Source of the DNA: Hyperoplus lanceolatus
Taxonomy: Eukaryota > Chordata > Actinopteri > Uranoscopiformes > Ammodytidae
DNA length: 64,000 bases
Reading direction: 5' to 3'
Assembly (NCBI GenBank): GCA_026929865.2
Contig: CM049416.1
Coordinates: 16,857,001 to 16,921,000, forward strand
The position numbers and the translations under genes were made by a program. How positions within the stretch are numbered: the stretch's first letter is position 1; every line of letters begins with the position of its first letter. The notes under the pieces are model-generated. The model saw only the letters and a list, made by a program, of their open reading frames with translations. It was not told the origin of the DNA and searched no databases. Positions 60,372 through 64,000 of the stretch are shown here, in pieces.

Positions 60372-62169
60372 GTGTTTTCTAAACAACAGACTAATGGGAA
60401 TCTTGGGAAATGAAGGCAAATTCCAATTTAAGTTATTACCCTGTAATTTGTCTTGGTGGCCCTTGAGGCAAAATTCAGCAAAATGTACCTTAAAACATTA
60501 AACTGCTGTGTATTGAGTGTACCGCCATGCTCCTCGTGGAAACTCACTTTGTAACAACAGACTCAGTCATCTTATCATATTGTTAACACATTAAACCTGT
60601 GCACACTTTTAAATAACTCCCCTTAGATGCATAAATTGCATGAACAAGGTAATGTGTTTTTTGCCTACAAGACAACATCATATTCCCTCAAGATGAAAAA
60701 TATCATCTTTGAGACTTCATATAGAGGCTTCACACCAGAACCAGAAATAATTGCCCTAGTTGAGTAATCTGAACAGTAAACACATTTGTTGGCTATCTAG
60801 AATTAGAGTAAGGCCAATTATAAGGGTCTACAGTACGCAAATGATTAGTCCAAGCAATCTTTATACCAACTGAAACAATGAAATACATACAAAAAAAGTT
60901 AAAGTTACCGCCTGGTCAGAAATGTAAAGGACCTTCATAAAAATGTCTTATAATAAGCAAGTTTTTTCTTTCCCATACATTACTTTTAGTCCTCACAAGC
61001 TCTATTTCAAAGTACATGCACCTACTACATCATGTATACTAGCTCAGTTTGGTGTGGATATTTTGTCCTAAATATCCACACTTTGTCCAAAATTGTCCTC
61101 AGAAACATTTACTTCAAAAGGTTGACTCTGCAGACAGACAATGCACAAAGGGTCTGAGAGAGAGTGGCACTATTGTCTGTATCAAACAGTGTGAGAGGAG
61201 CTTAATGGAAGACCCTGTAACGAAAAATGGGTGGAAGCCACGGAGGTCCCCCCAATTCTCATAAAAACACACAGAGCTTATTGAAGATCAAAGCCTAGTA
61301 CGAATCTGCTGCGTCAAATTGATCATTTAAGTCGACCGTACATCAGAAAATAAGGGATGGGATGCAACAAAGAAGACAGCGAATTTTACCAAAAGCCACC
61401 ACACTACAAAGAGACTGGAAATGCATTGCCACATCTGACTTCCCACTTGTCCAAAACCCTCAGTTTATGAATGGTATACCTTTGAACGTCTCGGTAATCT
61501 GACTTGAAAAAGTTCACACGCTCATTAAAAATGGTTAGCCCAAATGCTAGCAACGACGTCAACCCAGATAAATGGAAATGAAACCTTGAATAACTATATT
61601 CCTTGAACTGAATCAACTGTATGTTAGTTGGGGATTTTATTCAGATATGCCAGCGATGATGACTTTGCAGCCATTTTGCCAAGGATTTGTTTAGACTTAT
61701 AAAGAAAAGCATGTGAGAATGTGCACTCATAATAATACTTTTAGTTTTAACATACGAGTTTTCAAAGTTGCACAATGTTAACATCTATGTTTTCCCTCCC
61801 TTTTGACATCACAACCATGATGCTACCAATTGTCGATGGGCAGAATATATTAGAAAAAGGGAACACAGATTGCAAAAGCTCTACAGCTCCACCTTCAAGG
61901 CTTCAGTGTTTTGTTCACCTCTGCTCACCTTGTTATTATGGTCACTCCCTGCTGTGCTGGACTGTGTGTTTCCTTGTGCGGAGTGACAAGGTCATATAGT
62001 CTAGACTCCCAACAAGCTGGGTGCACATGCAGAATAATCCATTCCTTTTGATTTGGCTGACTGAACTTTAGTTCTTTCACCAATTTAGGAAATTACCTGT
62101 TATCTCTGAAAGGGAAATATAACAGCACCGATCCTTTGGAAGAGTTTACAACTTCAATTAAGATCGGCC

Positions 62170-62432
62170 TCCAATCCAGTTCAAATCATTATAAAAAGAC
62201 CCACCTCTTCTCATTGGCCTTCCTCTAGATGTTTCAGTGAAATCCCAGAAGATTTGACTAATACTCTTACTATTATTTCATGAAATCTTAGAGTTTAATT
62301 CTACTGTTACTTTTTACATTTTATTCTATAATGTATTCTCTTACCCGTTTCATTGTACAGCATTTTAGTCTGCCACTGGAGTTATAAATGTGCTTTATAA
62401 ATGATGTGAAGTTGACTTGACTTGACTTGAAC
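62170..62432 (+). mobile_element. LINE 3' tail with (ACTTG)n
   Basis: CATTATAAAAAGACCCACCT resembles the ORF2 end region. The block finishes TGTGCTTTATAAATGATGTG with three ACTTG units, a tail type of fish L2-like LINEs. Confidence 0.6.
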
Positions 62433-62947
62433 TAGGAACTTGGCGTGAAAGGATTTTCCAGGACTGATGCATCTAATTACAATATTAACGATATGACATG
62501 AAAGGAAGTAAAGTTGTCTCATTGTGTGTAATATAAGTTGTTTAGTTGCTAGCGTGGCTTTATAATTGTAGTCCTGTTTAATCTCTGGTTGCTATGCTCA
62601 CTGGTAGAACATTTTCTCCGTTCGTTCATTAGCATTCAAATGATAAACTGTTTTACATCCACACTTGTTTCCTAGTGCCAACTCCCCCTCTCTACAGCAG
62701 TGAAACATCCTCCACCACGATGGATGGACCCTCACATCCTCATAAGTAAATCACAACTAATACATGCATATCTGTGAAACAAATGCAGAAGTATGTCCTT
62801 GAAAACCACTCACTGCAAACCAACTGCTTCTCACTTACATTAAGACTTTGTTTCCAATTACCTGATCCCTTTGCATGTTCTGCAGACTTTCTCTCATCTT
62901 CTGATTTGCATATTCAGAGATGTATCACTGCAGTATATTTCTCGGTT

Positions 62948-62951
<4 letters not shown>

Positions 62952-63045
<94 letters not shown>

Positions 63046-63062
63046 CGTGCGTGCATGCGTGT
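62952..63062. repeat. (TG)n microsatellite with (CGTG) end
   Basis: About 90 bases of pure TG are followed by GCGTGCGTGCGTGCATGCGTG. Long frames of alternating Cys/Val across it are artefacts. Confidence 0.98.
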
Positions 63063-63234
63063 GATTGTATTCTTGGACTATTGTGTCAAATACAAAAACT
63101 CCAGTTGGGATAAAAACTTTGGACACTACTATATTGTAAACATGAAATAAAGTTAAAAATGTACATATAGTTGGTTAGATATTGCTAAATTTGCATTTAT
63201 ATATTTTTTTATTCTTTAAAAATTCAAACAATGT

Positions 63235-63345
63235 TTTAATGTAAGTCATCAACTAGCAAAGTTCCATGCTGATATCTATAATTAAAGAATGAACAGTATT
63301 CACCTGCAGTGTTTGGCCTAAAATCCGTCAAACTGATTTCCTCAG
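63235..63345 (+). repeat. Dispersed repeat carrying TATTCACCTGCAGTGT
   Basis: CATGCTGATATCTATAATTA and CAGTATTCACCTGCAGTG match the blocks at 4070-4180 and 38510-38640. Confidence 0.5.
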
Positions 63346-64000
63346 TTCTCGCCCTAAATAAATGGCTAGAGCAATTATCATTCACAGGAGGGCGAAGGGT
63401 GATGCACCAGATGGGCTTCCACACAACTTTCCGGTCCACAGAAGACAAGCAGCATACCAGAAACATCTTTAAATAGAGTGGACTAAAGCCTTTGTTTTTA
63501 ATTGGAATAAATCCATATGCGCTATATTATAATTTACATTCAGTGATACAAAAAAATCGAAATAAAAATCATGAATATGGTCCTTGCAGGTAGTTTTTTT
63601 CGCAGCTTAATCGAGCTGGTTTATGAATAGCCAGCATTTTCATGGTTGGAACACGTTTATCGGGTCCGCCAGATGGATTGCAGGTTGCGCGCCAGATGCC
63701 CCACTATATTTACAGTCACCCAGCCTTCCCAGAGGGGGTCGCATCATGGCACAAATGAATTCAGCACGCACAACATGTATGGGCCTTAAATGACACCACT
63801 GTCTTGTCAGTCTAGTCTGTTGTTTTGTGAACATATTACTATGCAAAGTGAGTGGTCTGCATTCCGCGCGTTAGATATGGATACCGTATGACTCATCCCC
63901 AATCACCGCAGGCGACAAGACAAGGAGGGAGGCGGTGAAATGCAATCAGACGCAACAAAAAATATCAGCTAACAGTGTAAAGAGCAAGGAGACGATACAG

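Noticed and set aside
62774-63150. Open frames rich in alternating Cys/Val or Thr/His
   Set aside because: These are translations of the (TG)n/(CA)n microsatellite; the same applies at 5667-6021, 11661-11964, 22165-22446 and 40514-40711.
52887-64000. Search for the first coding exon of the abtb3-like gene
   Set aside because: No GC-rich exon with family motifs ending in a Gly first base was found; all minus-strand frames here fall in repeats or AT-rich sequence.

Overview
The window looks like teleost fish nuclear DNA. It is AT-rich, with vertebrate-type spliced exons on the minus strand, long (CA)n/(TG)n tracts and a dense load of transposons typical of ray-finned fish (Tc1-like elements, hAT-like elements with TAGGG/CAGTG ends, tRNA-headed SINEs, LINE 3' tails, small terminal-repeat elements). 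There are no bacterial operons, rRNA genes, CRISPR arrays or free-standing tRNA genes.

One host gene is visible. Eight internal coding exons on the minus strand run from 47349 down to 2488. Every junction has GT/AG sites and the reading phases join without a break, giving 1,099 coding bases (about 366 residues). The product is an ankyrin-repeat/BTB protein of the BTBD11 (ABTB3)/ABTB2 family. The window holds the region just before the ankyrin repeats and most of the ankyrin block. The long first coding exon must lie beyond 64000, and the remaining ankyrin/linker and BTB exons lie before position 1. The assignment to abtb3 (btbd11) rather than abtb2 rests on recalled family sequence.

Layout: 1-824, a non-autonomous Tc1-like element; 2488-7290, four clustered exons with short introns; 8265-9904, a palindromic Tc1-like element; 11881-12046, an exon; 12219-13083, a second copy of the first Tc1-like element, inverted; 14238-14390, an exon; 14391-24238, an intron with a LINE 3' end nested in a small element, a hAT-like element and a deleted piggyBac-like element; 24239-24446, an exon; 24447-47199, a 22.8 kb intron with a 2 kb hAT-like element and SINEs; 47200-47349, an exon; 47350-64000, further 5' intron with a 1.2 kb inverted-repeat element, a hAT-like element with a perfect 8-bp target duplication, a SINE with a 14-bp target duplication, and an ORF1-only LINE inserted in a small terminal-repeat element.

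The best leads are mobile-element architectures rather than a new host system: a Tc1-like family that keeps an 82-codon open frame fusing the transposase DNA-binding head to its tail without the catalytic core; a Tc1-like element whose 5' half has been replaced by an inverted copy of its 3' half; an ORF1-only (HAL1-like) LINE; and simple repeats lying directly on splice signals of four of the eight exons.
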